Source: Promineifilum sp. (GTDB lineage Bacteria; Chloroflexota; Anaerolineae; Promineifilales; Promineifilaceae). Taken from it: a stretch of DNA of 64,000 nucleotides. Both the position numbers and the translations under genes were made by a program. Shown here piece after piece: positions 34,703 through 43,041 of this stretch. The stretch spans positions 1 to 64,000 of the forward strand of contig JACKBY010000006.1 in the NCBI GenBank assembly GCA_020634335.1, read 5' to 3'. The notes beneath the pieces were generated by a model. That model worked only from the letters and a program-made list of their open reading frames with translations, made no database searches and had not been told where the DNA came from. Each line of letters opens with the position of its first letter. Within the stretch, counting starts at the first letter, position 1.

Positions 34703-35086
34703 TTACTCGACAAATATCTCAATACGTTCGCCGTCTTCTTCGTCGGTGATGTCCATCACCTTGCCTTGCTGGCCGCTGCGAACTGCGTCCAGTATATCTT
34801 CCAGTCGCTCTCCCTCGATTTCCGGCGCAAAGCGGGCACCCATTTTGATGCCAACATTGACCAACCCCATGGGGATATTGATATTCACCTTGTTGCGGCC
34901 GCTGTTGACGTCGGTGACGCGAACGCGGAACCAGCGGGGGGCGCTGGCGCCTTTCATCGGTTCCTGAGCCTGAAGCTTTTCACCCTTGGTATCCAACGCC
35001 CGCAATAATTCCGCGCCCTCAGCCGCGCTAATCTTGCCTTCCTCGATCATTTTGAGTATTTGCAGGCGTTCTTCTGTGGTTGCCAT
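34703..35086 (-). CDS. SHOCT-like helical motif protein, small paralog (127 aa)
   Basis: 127 residues. The N-terminus TEERLQILKMIEEGKISAAEGAELLRAL is a SHOCT-like helical pair as found in YvlB/LiaX- and DUF2089-type proteins. The rest (about 50-127) is a basic-to-acidic beta domain with PRWFRVRVTD, GRNKVNI, and a very acidic end (DITDEEDGERIEIFV). That domain is shared with the 170-residue protein at 37474-37986, so the two are paralogs. It is the last gene of a six-gene operon and is followed by the terminator at 34640. Function unknown; a role in envelope stress would be by analogy only. Confidence 0.82.
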   Translation of the reverse strand: MATTEERLQILKMIEEGKISAAEGAELLRALDTKGEKLQAQEPMKGASAPRWFRVRVTDVNSGRNKVNINIPMGLVNVGIKMGARFAPEIEGERLEDILDAVRSGQQGKVMDITDEEDGERIEIFVE

Positions 35087-35109
35087 TGTAGAAAACCTCT
35101 CTTCCCTGA

Positions 35110-36225
35110 TTATCGGGAAATGTCCAGTCGCATGTGAGTAAGGGTTCGCTGGACAGTAAAGTTAGATTCACGTAACAAGGTGCCCGTCCGTTCATCCGCT
35201 TCCGGGTGATCGATTCGCACATTCCGGCGGGGCAAGTAATGCAACCGGCGAATCGCCTTGGCCAGAAGCGGCCGTTCCAGTTGCCCCGCGCAGTCGGGAT
35301 GAACGCGAAGGGTCAGGAGGTAGCTCCGCCCCCACTCTCCATAGATGGAAGCCAATCCTGTCAGCCGGCCGCGAGAATCGGAGGTAGTCCAGGTCTCGTT
35401 TTGCCGACCATTAAGCATATCGCCGAATCGTCGCCATAAGCCGCGACGATAGGCGTCAGGCGGCAGTGGTTCGGGCCAGTTCAAATCTGCCTTGACGTGG
35501 GTGGTGTCCAGTTCATATGCTTCGCGCCACTGCCGGTCGGACAATAATTCGATATTGGGAGCGCGTTCGCCGGGGAGCATGGCGGGGATTTCACGCACCC
35601 TTGAAGCCGTCGCATACCACGTTGTCATGTTGGCGATGCTGATATAGCCCAAACTCCTGTAGAGGTCGAGAGCGGATTGATTATCCTTCACCACTTGCAA
35701 GAGGATGACACGGCCGCCTCGCGCCCGCACCGAGGTCGTGATAGCGTCCATGAGCTTCCGGGCAATACCTTGACGCCGGTAGGAGGGATGAACGGCGACA
35801 TTGGCGACCAGATAGCGATCCCAGGTCTTGGTAGTCAGGAGGGTTGCGTTGCCGACGATGTGGCCTTCCGCCTGCCACACAAACCCGTTTGAGAGGCGAG
35901 CGGCCGCCGGGTGCATTCGATAGGCCAGACCATTTAAGCCACCCAGGCCAGTTCCACCAAACAGCTTGTGCTCGTCACCGTCCAACGAATCGCCGAACAC
36001 CATCCTGAGCAAGTCGATCACTTGCGGAAGGTCATGACTCATGTCGATTGGGCGAAGCCCATCACCCATCGATATCGCGGGAACAGCAATGATCATTTTT
36101 TGCGTCGGCCTCTCGTTCGCCCGGTTTACGACCGCCTTGTTCACCGTCTGCGGCGCGATCCATTTATCGGCCGGCGACGGGACGGAACTCGTGATATTGT
36201 AAACCGGGTAAGGAACGGTCGCCAT
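35110..36225 (-). CDS. GNAT-family N-acetyltransferase, probably tandem
   Basis: About 371 residues. The N-terminal half has a full GNAT domain (about 65-200), with VANVAVHPSYRRQGIARKLMDAI as the acetyl-CoA-binding motif and LYRSLGYI after it. The C-terminal half (about 210-371) looks like a second, degenerate GNAT-like fold (LTGLASIYGEWGRSYLLTLRVHPDCAG). The substrate is unknown. It sits inside the SHOCT-like operon; its start region overlaps the stop of the DUF4097 gene (in-frame TTG at 36237, ATG at 36225 taken). Confidence 0.85.
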   Translation of the reverse strand: MATVPYPVYNITSSVPSPADKWIAPQTVNKAVVNRANERPTQKMIIAVPAISMGDGLRPIDMSHDLPQVIDLLRMVFGDSLDGDEHKLFGGTGLGGLNGLAYRMHPAAARLSNGFVWQAEGHIVGNATLLTTKTWDRYLVANVAVHPSYRRQGIARKLMDAITTSVRARGGRVILLQVVKDNQSALDLYRSLGYISIANMTTWYATASRVREIPAMLPGERAPNIELLSDRQWREAYELDTTHVKADLNWPEPLPPDAYRRGLWRRFGDMLNGRQNETWTTSDSRGRLTGLASIYGEWGRSYLLTLRVHPDCAGQLERPLLAKAIRRLHYLPRRNVRIDHPEADERTGTLLRESNFTVQRTLTHMRLDISR

Positions 36226-36233
36226 AGCAATTA

Positions 36234-37445
36234 TCAACTCTCAAGCGCTTCGAGCAACATTCCCGCTTCTTCGGGCGAAATCTTTCCCGTCTCGACCATC
36301 TTCAATATTTTGAGTTGTTCCTCTGTCGTTACGCTCTTTTTCGGCGTTTCCGCCCCAGTAGTTGCAAAGGCAGCCCCTACGAATCGACTGTTTGGTTCGG
36401 TGCGGCGTCGCGCTCCAGCCTTCTCAACTTTCCGGGCTATTTTCTCATTGATGCGTTGGCTGAAGTCCGGGCCGAATTTTGATTCGATCTCGCGGGTCAC
36501 TCGTGACAGATGGCCCTGCACTTCGCCCTCGATCCTGGACGCGATGTCATCCATATTGATGCCGATGTCGAATTCCATGTCGCCCCCGTTGTCACTCCAC
36601 TTTTCCTTAGTAAGATCTTCTTCACGCAGGATGACCCGGCCTCCGGCCAAGATGGTCAGACTTGTTTGACCATTGCCGATGCGACCGGCCAACGAACCGG
36701 GTTTATCGGTTACTTCGTCCATAGGGAGACGGTTATCGATCCGGGGAGCCGTCACAGCCAGATTGAGCGCCACATTGGCCGGCCAACGCACGACCACGTC
36801 TCCGCGCGCCTCCAAAGAATGCTCGCCATCCGATAAGCCACCCCGCAGGCGAATGTCGCCCGTAACACCGGCAACGGATACCAGGCCGCCGACGTTGTAC
36901 AGATTCACGTCACGGAAGCCTTGACTGACGGTAACAGAGCCGTTGACAGTGCGCAGATCGGCATCTCCATGGATCGAATCGATCGTAACGTCGCCGTTAA
37001 TAATGCGGGCGGAAAAATCGCCATGGACAGCGCCCAATCTGGCTTCTCCGATGACTCTGGCGGCCACATCGCCGTTTACTTCGTCGATCGAGAGAAGACC
37101 GATCATATTGCGGGCGGCAACATCGCCGTGGACAATGCCCAAGGCGACATCGTTGGCCTGAGCAAATACGGCGTCGCCGTGAACATATTCGCCGGCGACT
37201 GTGCCGGTGAACTGTTTAATCCGCAAATCGCCGTCGACCCGGCCGAGGGTCAGCATGGCCTCGCGCGGCAAGTACAGATAAAGCGAGCCTTGGGAGTCAA
37301 GTCGAATCCCCTTGTCCGTTTCTTTGATACGGTAGTCGCCTTTGATTTGTACGCTTGCCTCTGCCCACCCGCGGACGGTTAAATCGCCGCAAGAATGGAC
37401 GCTGACAGTGGGCGACTCGCCCATTTTGAATTGATCCTTGGTCAT
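36234..37445 (-). CDS. DUF4097-type beta-helix protein with C-terminal SHOCT-like motif
   Basis: 403 residues. Most of it is a repetitive beta solenoid typical of DUF4097 adhesin-like proteins: repeated V-x-G-D-V/L units (GDLTVRGWAEAS, GDAVF, GDVAARNMIG, NGDVAARVIG, HGDFSARIING, HGDADLRTVNG). A charged region (about 300-370) follows, and the last ~28 residues repeat the operon's shared motif (TEEQLKILKMVETGKISPEEAGMLLEAL). No signal peptide is seen, so it is likely cytoplasmic. A start at 37445 is chosen: GAGG lies upstream and the longer frame would overlap the neighbouring gene. Confidence 0.85.
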   Translation of the reverse strand: MTKDQFKMGESPTVSVHSCGDLTVRGWAEASVQIKGDYRIKETDKGIRLDSQGSLYLYLPREAMLTLGRVDGDLRIKQFTGTVAGEYVHGDAVFAQANDVALGIVHGDVAARNMIGLLSIDEVNGDVAARVIGEARLGAVHGDFSARIINGDVTIDSIHGDADLRTVNGSVTVSQGFRDVNLYNVGGLVSVAGVTGDIRLRGGLSDGEHSLEARGDVVVRWPANVALNLAVTAPRIDNRLPMDEVTDKPGSLAGRIGNGQTSLTILAGGRVILREEDLTKEKWSDNGGDMEFDIGINMDDIASRIEGEVQGHLSRVTREIESKFGPDFSQRINEKIARKVEKAGARRRTEPNSRFVGAAFATTGAETPKKSVTTEEQLKILKMVETGKISPEEAGMLLEALES

Positions 37446-37473
37446 ATCATGCCTCACTGATTCTGCGCATTGG

Positions 37474-37986
37474 TTAATCAATGTAGATTTGCACGTGCTC
37501 GTTATCGTCCTCATCCTCGACGTCGACCAAAACGCCACGCTCGCCTTCCTTGACCATTTGCCACATTTCATAGACGTTGTACTCGTCATCGAAGTCAGAC
37601 CCAAACCGGCGAGCCAAGCCAAGCCCAAACCCCACAATTCCCAGGGGAAGGGAGATGTTTACCTTGTTGCGTCCGGTATCGAGATCGCGAACGCGGATTT
37701 TTAACCAGCGCGGAGATTCGACATTCTTCTTCGAAGGCGAGAGATCGTCCTCAGTGATTTTAATCTGGAAAGGATCGGCCGCCGGCTTCGATACGTTTGA
37801 CTTGAATTCTTCCACAGCGATGGCGTCGTCGGTCTCGCCTGATGCCTCGTTTGCCTTCATTTCGGGGAAGGTCGATTCCTGGGGGGCGTCGGTCTTCATG
37901 CCGGCCAATAATTCGATAGCTTCGGTCGCGGTGATCTTGCCCTCTGCCAAAAGCTCCAATATCTCGTTTTTGTTGTCAGGATTCAT
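37474..37986 (-). CDS. SHOCT-like helical motif protein, larger paralog (170 aa)
   Basis: 170 residues. N-terminal motif NKNEILELLAEGKITATEAIELLAGM, an acidic linker of ~55 residues, then the same beta domain as in the 127-residue paralog: PRWLKIRVRDLDTGRNKVNISLPLG and a strongly acidic end (VEDEDDNEHVQIYI). GGAGG precedes the ATG. The gene starts 1 nt after the stop of the 73-residue gene, so translation is coupled. Function unknown. Confidence 0.82.
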   Translation of the reverse strand: MNPDNKNEILELLAEGKITATEAIELLAGMKTDAPQESTFPEMKANEASGETDDAIAVEEFKSNVSKPAADPFQIKITEDDLSPSKKNVESPRWLKIRVRDLDTGRNKVNISLPLGIVGFGLGLARRFGSDFDDEYNVYEMWQMVKEGERGVLVDVEDEDDNEHVQIYID

Positions 37987-37987
37987 T

Positions 37988-38209
37988 TTACTTAGCCTCC
38001 AAAGGAATATCTATGACCGCGGGGCCATAAGCCGGCTGCCCATAATCTCTGATTCGGGTGCCGATATCGATAAGCTCGCCACCGATGTTCATCAGGAGAC
38101 GCCGCCAGGCTGCTGGCCGCGACTTGGCGGCGATTTTCCGGCCCTGGCGCTGATGGCGCTCAGCTATAAACGAGAGAAGTAACCACCCTTGTGCATCGGG
38201 ATCTGTCAT
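37988..38209 (-). CDS. Small hypothetical protein (73 aa)
   Basis: 73 residues, basic centre (RQGRKIAAKSRPAAWRRLL) and a Tyr/Pro-rich end (DYGQPAYGPAVIDIP). No family recognised. It lies between the DUF2089 regulator gene (11 nt) and the 170-residue SHOCT-like gene (1 nt), and its 3' end carries the ribosome site of the latter, which supports that it is translated. Confidence 0.65.
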   Translation of the reverse strand: MTDPDAQGWLLLSFIAERHQRQGRKIAAKSRPAAWRRLLMNIGGELIDIGTRIRDYGQPAYGPAVIDIPLEAK

Positions 38210-38220
38210 GATTACCCTCG

Positions 38221-38613
38221 CTAGGCTTGACTCTCGCCGCGCAACATCTGCAATGCTTCTTCGGCTGTTAAATTGCCATTCTGCAATTCTTTCAGAATGT
38301 CGCGCCTTTCCTCTTCCGATACCGAAGGTGCCGAGGAAGACGTATCGCCAACTTCATAGCCCAACGCGCGGATGACGTCCGTCAGACGAGCACGCACGGC
38401 GGGATAGGACAGACCGATTTCCTGCTCGACACGATTGATCTTGCCTTCACACTTCAAGAACACTTCGACAAATTCGAGCTGCTCTGAACTCAACTGGTAC
38501 AAGCGGCCGAGCGTAAAATGGCCGTCGATTGTGGTGTCACAATTACGGCAATTCAGGCGCGTAACGTGCAGACTACTGCCGCATATGGGGCACTGACCGA
38601 TTACAGGATTCAT
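38221..38613 (-). CDS. DUF2089-family regulator with zinc ribbon
   Basis: 130 residues. An N-terminal zinc ribbon (CPICG...CRNC, Cys8, Cys11, Cys22, Cys25), then a helical DNA-binding-like region (LSSEQLEFVEVFLKCEGKINRVEQEIGLSYPAVRARL, sigma-70-region-4-like), a linker, and the C-terminal shared motif (EEERRDILKELQNGNLTAEEALQMLRG). These are the hallmarks of DUF2089. It is the first gene of the leftward operon and therefore likely its autoregulator. The ATG at 38613 gives the standard N-terminus; longer in-frame starts add an unrelated stretch. Confidence 0.88.
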   Translation of the reverse strand: MNPVIGQCPICGSSLHVTRLNCRNCDTTIDGHFTLGRLYQLSSEQLEFVEVFLKCEGKINRVEQEIGLSYPAVRARLTDVIRALGYEVGDTSSSAPSVSEEERRDILKELQNGNLTAEEALQMLRGESQA

Positions 38614-38651
38614 AAGTTTTAATCTTTCGTTACAAGCAGAAACCAAATAGA

Positions 38652-38695
38652 TGCTGAATAATCAGCATAATACAACGCTACATCAATAATGTCAA
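38652..38695 (-). promoter_or_regulatory. Promoter and start-site operator of the SHOCT-like operon
   Basis: On the minus strand TTGACA (38695-38690), a 17-nt spacer and TATTAT (38672-38667). The perfect inverted repeat TGCTGA-ATAA-TCAGCA (38652-38667) begins at the -10 box and covers the expected start site, a classic repressor position. Confidence 0.7.
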
Positions 38696-38734
38696 TAGCA
38701 ATGTTGATATTTATGATATCGATATTAAATTTAT

Positions 38735-40177
38735 TTACTTTTGGGTGGCTTTTGTCAGCGATCTGAACGTATGGCGACGTTCCTGCACACTCAGCTGGAT
38801 AACATACGCGAAGGCGATTGATGCCGACCCCAACAGGAGAATTGGCCCGCTGTTGCCGGCCGCGATAGCCAACAAGAGGGCGATAATACAATAGACCATC
38901 CAGCCGATTTCAACCCCCACCATCCAGGTAAGCGAGGAAGGATAGCTGGTGCCTGAACCCTTCGGTGTGCGCGCAAAGGGAATATCGTTGTGCCCTAAGC
39001 CTTTCAGCGCGGCCCAGGAATTGCTGGGCGCTAAGCCGATTGCAGTCAACAACAAAGTGGGGAGGTGGTGCAACCGCCGCGGCCAGTTTCTATAAAGGGA
39101 AATTTGAGCCAGGATGAACAATAGTGGTTGCCCAAGCCCCAGCACGCTAAGCGGATAAAGCCAAGCGGGTGGACGTTGGCCCACTATGATCAAGGGCATC
39201 TGAACGAATAGGAGTGTGAGTAGCAGCACATTGGTCATGTACGCCGACATGGACAATAGGGCATAGAGGCGGGCGATCCTGGTTTGGTCGGTGGCGTTCC
39301 AGATGGCTGGGGCATACTTGAGCAGGCATTGTGTCGCTCCTGTCGTCCAGCGGGATTGTTGTGTTTTATAAGCCGATATCGTGGCCGGCAACTCGGCGGG
39401 AGCAACGACGTCAGGAGCGAAATGGAACTGCCATCCTCTTAATACCGCTCGCGTACTCAGACACAGGTCTTCGCAGACGGTATCATCCTGCCACCCTCCG
39501 GCATCAATGATAGCCGTCTTGCGCCAGACGCCGGCCGCGCCGTTAAACTTGGGAAACAGATTGGCTCGATGCCTTATCAGTTGTTCAATGGCGAAATGTT
39601 TGTCTAGCGCAATGGCCTGAGCGGCCGTCAGGGGGGATTCTTCATCGTTGAGATGACCCCAGCGAGTCTGAATTGCCCCCAATCTCGGGTTGTCTTGCAG
39701 ATAAGGGACGGTTTGTAACAAGAAATCCTGAGACGGGACAAAGTCCGCGTCGAAGATAGCGATCATGTCGCCGGATGCTGTATCGAGCGCCTGTTGAAGG
39801 GCGCTGGCCTTGAATCCGCGCCGGTTATCCCGATGACGCATAACGATATTGACGCCATGCGCTCCATAATGGGCAACGGCGTATGCCGCGATCTGGGTTG
39901 TATCATCAGTTGAGTCGTCGAGTACCTGAATTTGCAGGCGATCGGGAGGATAGCTGAGCGCCGCCGTCGCCGCAATCACCCGCCCGACGACTTCACGCTC
40001 GTTAAAAATCGGCAGTTGAACGGTGACCGCGGGCAACTCGTCCCAAGGGACGGACGGCAACACCGACTGCTCGGCTCGATGTCGCCGATATTGCCACAAC
40101 GCAAAGAAGCCCAAGCACCCATAGAGAGCCAGGCCGGCGACAGCAGCAACGTGGATTCCAATCAGGATGGAGGCCAT
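38735..40177 (-). CDS. GT2 processive glycosyltransferase, membrane-bound
   Basis: 480 residues. Two N-terminal hydrophobic stretches, then a GT-A domain: VTVQLPIFNEREVVGRVI, DDSTDDT, IFDADFVPS (DxD), EDLCLSTRA and QQSRWTTGATQ (the QxxRW motif of cellulose-synthase-like enzymes). About four more spans follow (290-470). It resembles beta-glycan or glycolipid synthases such as the SpsA/BcsA-like clan. The product is unknown. The ATG directly follows the TAG of the DUF951 gene, so both are transcribed together. Confidence 0.9.
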   Translation of the reverse strand: MASILIGIHVAAVAGLALYGCLGFFALWQYRRHRAEQSVLPSVPWDELPAVTVQLPIFNEREVVGRVIAATAALSYPPDRLQIQVLDDSTDDTTQIAAYAVAHYGAHGVNIVMRHRDNRRGFKASALQQALDTASGDMIAIFDADFVPSQDFLLQTVPYLQDNPRLGAIQTRWGHLNDEESPLTAAQAIALDKHFAIEQLIRHRANLFPKFNGAAGVWRKTAIIDAGGWQDDTVCEDLCLSTRAVLRGWQFHFAPDVVAPAELPATISAYKTQQSRWTTGATQCLLKYAPAIWNATDQTRIARLYALLSMSAYMTNVLLLTLLFVQMPLIIVGQRPPAWLYPLSVLGLGQPLLFILAQISLYRNWPRRLHHLPTLLLTAIGLAPSNSWAALKGLGHNDIPFARTPKGSGTSYPSSLTWMVGVEIGWMVYCIIALLLAIAAGNSGPILLLGSASIAFAYVIQLSVQERRHTFRSLTKATQK

Positions 40178-40378
40178 CTATTCACTTGGGGCTACGGTGG
40201 TTATCTTGGATTTGAACTGTTTGTTGAACTCCCCACGAGGCAAGAGGATCCGCCTTTGGCACTTCAGGCAAACAAGCCCGATGTCGGCCCCAATGCGCAC
40301 GACTTTCCATTCCATCCCCCCACACGGATGCTTCTTGCGAAGGCGGACAACGTCACCCATCTCGACTTCTATATACAC
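40178..40378 (-). CDS. DUF951 family protein
   Basis: 66 residues. The family pattern is plain: GDVVRLRKKHPCGGMEWKVVRIGADIGLVCLKCQRRILLPR, with three cysteines (HPCGG, CLKC) that may bind zinc. Members are small, conserved and uncharacterised in Firmicutes and Chloroflexota, often near replication or ribosome genes. The start is GTG at 40378: TATAAT lies 8 nt before it (40392-40387), suggesting a leaderless mRNA. An ATG at 40360 is the alternative. Confidence 0.85.
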   Translation of the reverse strand: MYIEVEMGDVVRLRKKHPCGGMEWKVVRIGADIGLVCLKCQRRILLPRGEFNKQFKSKITTVAPSE

Positions 40379-40386
40379 AGTGGGGA

Positions 40387-40392
40387 ATTATA
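40387..40392 (-). promoter_or_regulatory. -10 box of the DUF951/GT2 transcript, predicted leaderless
   Basis: TATAAT on the minus strand, 8 nt before the GTG at 40378; no ribosome site between them. Confidence 0.55.
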
Positions 40393-40427
40393 GCATGCTT
40401 CCGGTTGGCAAAAGCCACGCGATGTTT

Positions 40428-40433
40428 CATAAT
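40428..40433 (+). promoter_or_regulatory. -10 box of the SirB1-like gene, predicted leaderless
   Basis: CATAAT, 8 nt before the ATG at 40442, in the 63-nt gap of a divergent gene pair. No ribosome site is seen. Confidence 0.45.
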
Positions 40434-40441
40434 GATAATCC

Positions 40442-41263
40442 ATGGCAAAGTGGTTGTTTCGCGATGAATTGCAGTTGATAGAGATCAACGTGCCCCGCGC
40501 GGCCTTACATCTGGCCCGTGCTGTGGCTTACCCCGATCTCAATGTGGCCGCCTATATGTCCAGGCTCCATGACTTGAGCGAAGAGATCGTCGGTGCTATC
40601 GATGTCAACGCCTCCCCCGCATACCAGGCGGAACAGCTGTCGGACTCCCTGTTCGGCCGCTTGGGATTCAGCGGGGATAAGAAGAGCTACAACGATCCCC
40701 GCAACAGTTACTTAAATGAGGTCATTGACAGACGGCAAGGTATTCCGATCACCCTCTCCGTGCTTTATATCGATATCGCTTCTCGACTGGGAATACCCGC
40801 CTACGGTATTGGTCTTCCCGGACATTTTATCGTGGGTATCAGGGAAGCGGATGGGGATACCTGGATCGACCCGTTTCATGATGGGCGGCGCCTCGATTTG
40901 ACCGACTGCGCAGAACTGATTCGCCTGGCAAGTGGGTATGAAGGGCCACTTGAGGCCGGTTGGTTTGCACCGGTTTCCGCGCGCGCTACGCTGGCTCGAA
41001 TGCTGAACAATTTGCGCGCCGCTTACGTTGCCTCCAGCTCGTGGCCGCAGGCGGCCGACGTCATTCAATTGCTCCGAGAAGTACAGCCCCATGAGGCCGA
41101 GCACCTACGGGATTTGGGTCTGGTTTATTATCATCAACACCATTTGCCTCAGGCAGCGCACTTCCTGAATGCTTATCTCCAGCGCACGCCTGATGCCCCC
41201 GACGCGCAGACGATACGCGACGGTGTTAAACCCATCCTCGATGAGTGGGTGCCGATGAATTAG
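40442..41263 (+). CDS. SirB1/transglutaminase-like protein with TPR repeats
   Basis: 273 residues. The N-terminal ~190 residues match the SirB1 transglutaminase-like fold (FSGDKKSYNDPRNSYLNEVIDRRQGIPITLSVLYIDIASRLGIPAYGIGLPGHFIV, then DPFHDGR). The catalytic cysteine of true transglutaminases is absent, as usual in this family. The C-terminal ~75 residues form TPR-like helices. The cellular role is not known; in other bacteria the gene often lies near prmC/prfA. The ATG at 40442 has no ribosome site but a -10 box just upstream. Confidence 0.87.
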   Translation: MAKWLFRDELQLIEINVPRAALHLARAVAYPDLNVAAYMSRLHDLSEEIVGAIDVNASPAYQAEQLSDSLFGRLGFSGDKKSYNDPRNSYLNEVIDRRQGIPITLSVLYIDIASRLGIPAYGIGLPGHFIVGIREADGDTWIDPFHDGRRLDLTDCAELIRLASGYEGPLEAGWFAPVSARATLARMLNNLRAAYVASSSWPQAADVIQLLREVQPHEAEHLRDLGLVYYHQHHLPQAAHFLNAYLQRTPDAPDAQTIRDGVKPILDEWVPMN

Positions 41264-41342
41264 CGGTAGCTTCATTGCCCCCGCCGGCATTCGCCTTTAC
41301 AATGGGCTGACAGGCGTCCCGCTGGCAACATCCGTCCATTGG

Positions 41343-41348
41343 TAAACT
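41343..41348 (+). promoter_or_regulatory. -10 box before the pentapeptide-repeat gene
   Basis: TAAACT, 7 nt before an ATG at 41356 and 22 nt before the ATG at 41371, which has AGGA in front. Which start is used is unclear. Confidence 0.4.
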
Positions 41349-41370
41349 GTAGAGAATGTACAGGATTCTG

Positions 41371-43038
41371 ATGTCAGAACCATTCACTTCAACCCTCAAT
41401 CGCTACTACCGCTCGATCCGGTCATCTCCATGGCGCATGCTCCTGGCTTTGGTCGTGCTGCTCATTCTTGCCGCTCTCGTCGTTTTAGCGGTGCGCCAAA
41501 TTGCGTTACAAAATCGGTCTCTCGCCCTGCTAAACTGGCTGAATCTCTTACTGATCCCCCTCCTACTGGTGGCGGCTGCGTTGTGGCTGACCAACTCCTG
41601 GCGCCGGACCCAGTTGGATGTGGCTCGCGTTCGCGATGAGCGAGCGATGGTCGAGGGTTATTTCGACAGGTTAACCGATCTGTTGCTAAACAAGAACCTT
41701 CGGCAATCGTCATCCGACGACGAAGCGGCTCGGACAGCCCGCGCGCATACGCTAACCGTGTTGCGCAATTTGAATGCAGGGGGTAGGGGGCAGGTCGTAC
41801 GCTTTTTGTATGAGTCAGCGTTGCTCAGTGCGGGGGAGCCGATTGTCGATTTGCAGTCGGCTGATCTCAGTGGTATGAATCTGTCCGGTGTCCAGTTGGC
41901 GGCCATCAATTTGCGCAACGTCGATTTGTCCGGGGCTCGGTTAGCCAATATCGAGATTCCAGCCTCCGACTTGCGAGAGACAAGACTGGATGATGCCGAA
42001 CTAATGGGTGCCGATCTCAGCGAATCATATCTTCGTGGAGCATCCCTGAATAATGCGTTGCTGAGCGAAGCCAATCTGCGTGACGCGATTTTAACAAAAG
42101 CTAAATTCATCGAAGCAGATTTACGCCACGCCGATTTAACCGACGCCAATTTATCGGGGGCTGATCTCACTCGCGCCGATTTGTCTGGAGCCAACCTCAA
42201 GGGCGCGAAACTAAATGGAGCCATCCTTGCCGGGGCGATTTTGGATGGGGCGGACGTGAGTCTGGCAAACTTGAGCAAGGCTAATTTGTCCGGAGCCACT
42301 GCCGCCGGGGCTAACTTTAGCGGTGCCAATCTGGCCGGGGCGACGCTCGCGGGGGCAAAAATGAACGGCGCGGTTCTGGGCGGGGCGATATTGAGCGAGG
42401 CCGACCTGTCTGATGTGGAATTGCGCGATGCTAACCTCAATCTGGCCAATATGCGTGGGGCGACCCTGAATCAGGCGATTTTGGCCGGGGCCAACTTGCG
42501 TGACGCCATCATGGGTCGCGTGTCGTTAAGTGGCGCAGATCTAACCGGAGCCGACCTGAGCCGAGCAAACTTGAGCATTGCCAACTTGAGTCGCGCGATT
42601 CTCAATCGGGCCAATCTCGAAGAGGCCGGACTGAGCGGAGCGGACTTGCGTGCTGCCCAACTGCGCGGGACGATCCTGCGCGGCGCTATTTTGCGGGGAG
42701 CGATCCTGGGAGATGCCGATCTGAGTCGCGCTGATTTGACCAAGGCCAACCTGCGCTGGGCCAACTTGAACAACGCCAACCTGAGCGGCGCGGATCTGAC
42801 GGAAGTCGATCTCACCGATGCCGAAGTGACGCCGCAAGCTTTGGCGAAAGCTCGTTCCGTCAGTAAGGTCGACCGACCGGATACAACCCACTTTGAAGCC
42901 CCTCCAGCGGTCGTCGTGCCCTCTCAATCGGGGCCATTGCCCAACCCCCAAACGCCAACCTACAAACGCCCGTCCACCGGCCGGATTAGCGCGCCGGAGA
43001 ATCCAGCCAAAGAAGAAAAATCAGCCAAAAAATTCTGA
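41371..43038 (+). CDS. Membrane-anchored pentapeptide-repeat protein
   Basis: About 555 residues. Two membrane spans near the N-terminus (about 22-45 and 52-70), a helical segment to about 155, then some 65 consecutive A(D/N)LXX pentapeptides (about 160-490) that form a right-handed quadrilateral beta-helix. A Pro-rich, basic tail closes the protein. Pentapeptide proteins include gyrase-protecting Qnr/MfpA types, but the membrane anchor here argues for a structural or scaffolding role at the membrane. A start at 41356 is also possible (5 extra residues). Confidence 0.88.
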   Translation: MSEPFTSTLNRYYRSIRSSPWRMLLALVVLLILAALVVLAVRQIALQNRSLALLNWLNLLLIPLLLVAAALWLTNSWRRTQLDVARVRDERAMVEGYFDRLTDLLLNKNLRQSSSDDEAARTARAHTLTVLRNLNAGGRGQVVRFLYESALLSAGEPIVDLQSADLSGMNLSGVQLAAINLRNVDLSGARLANIEIPASDLRETRLDDAELMGADLSESYLRGASLNNALLSEANLRDAILTKAKFIEADLRHADLTDANLSGADLTRADLSGANLKGAKLNGAILAGAILDGADVSLANLSKANLSGATAAGANFSGANLAGATLAGAKMNGAVLGGAILSEADLSDVELRDANLNLANMRGATLNQAILAGANLRDAIMGRVSLSGADLTGADLSRANLSIANLSRAILNRANLEEAGLSGADLRAAQLRGTILRGAILRGAILGDADLSRADLTKANLRWANLNNANLSGADLTEVDLTDAEVTPQALAKARSVSKVDRPDTTHFEAPPAVVVPSQSGPLPNPQTPTYKRPSTGRISAPENPAKEEKSAKKF

Positions 43039-43041
43039 GCG

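Noticed and set aside
36921..37382. Repetitive GNIAVDNAQG-like frame on the plus strand
   Set aside because: It mirrors the repeats of the DUF4097 beta-helix gene on the minus strand.
41658..42951. Long repetitive minus-strand frames under the pentapeptide gene
   Set aside because: Antisense image of the pentapeptide repeats.
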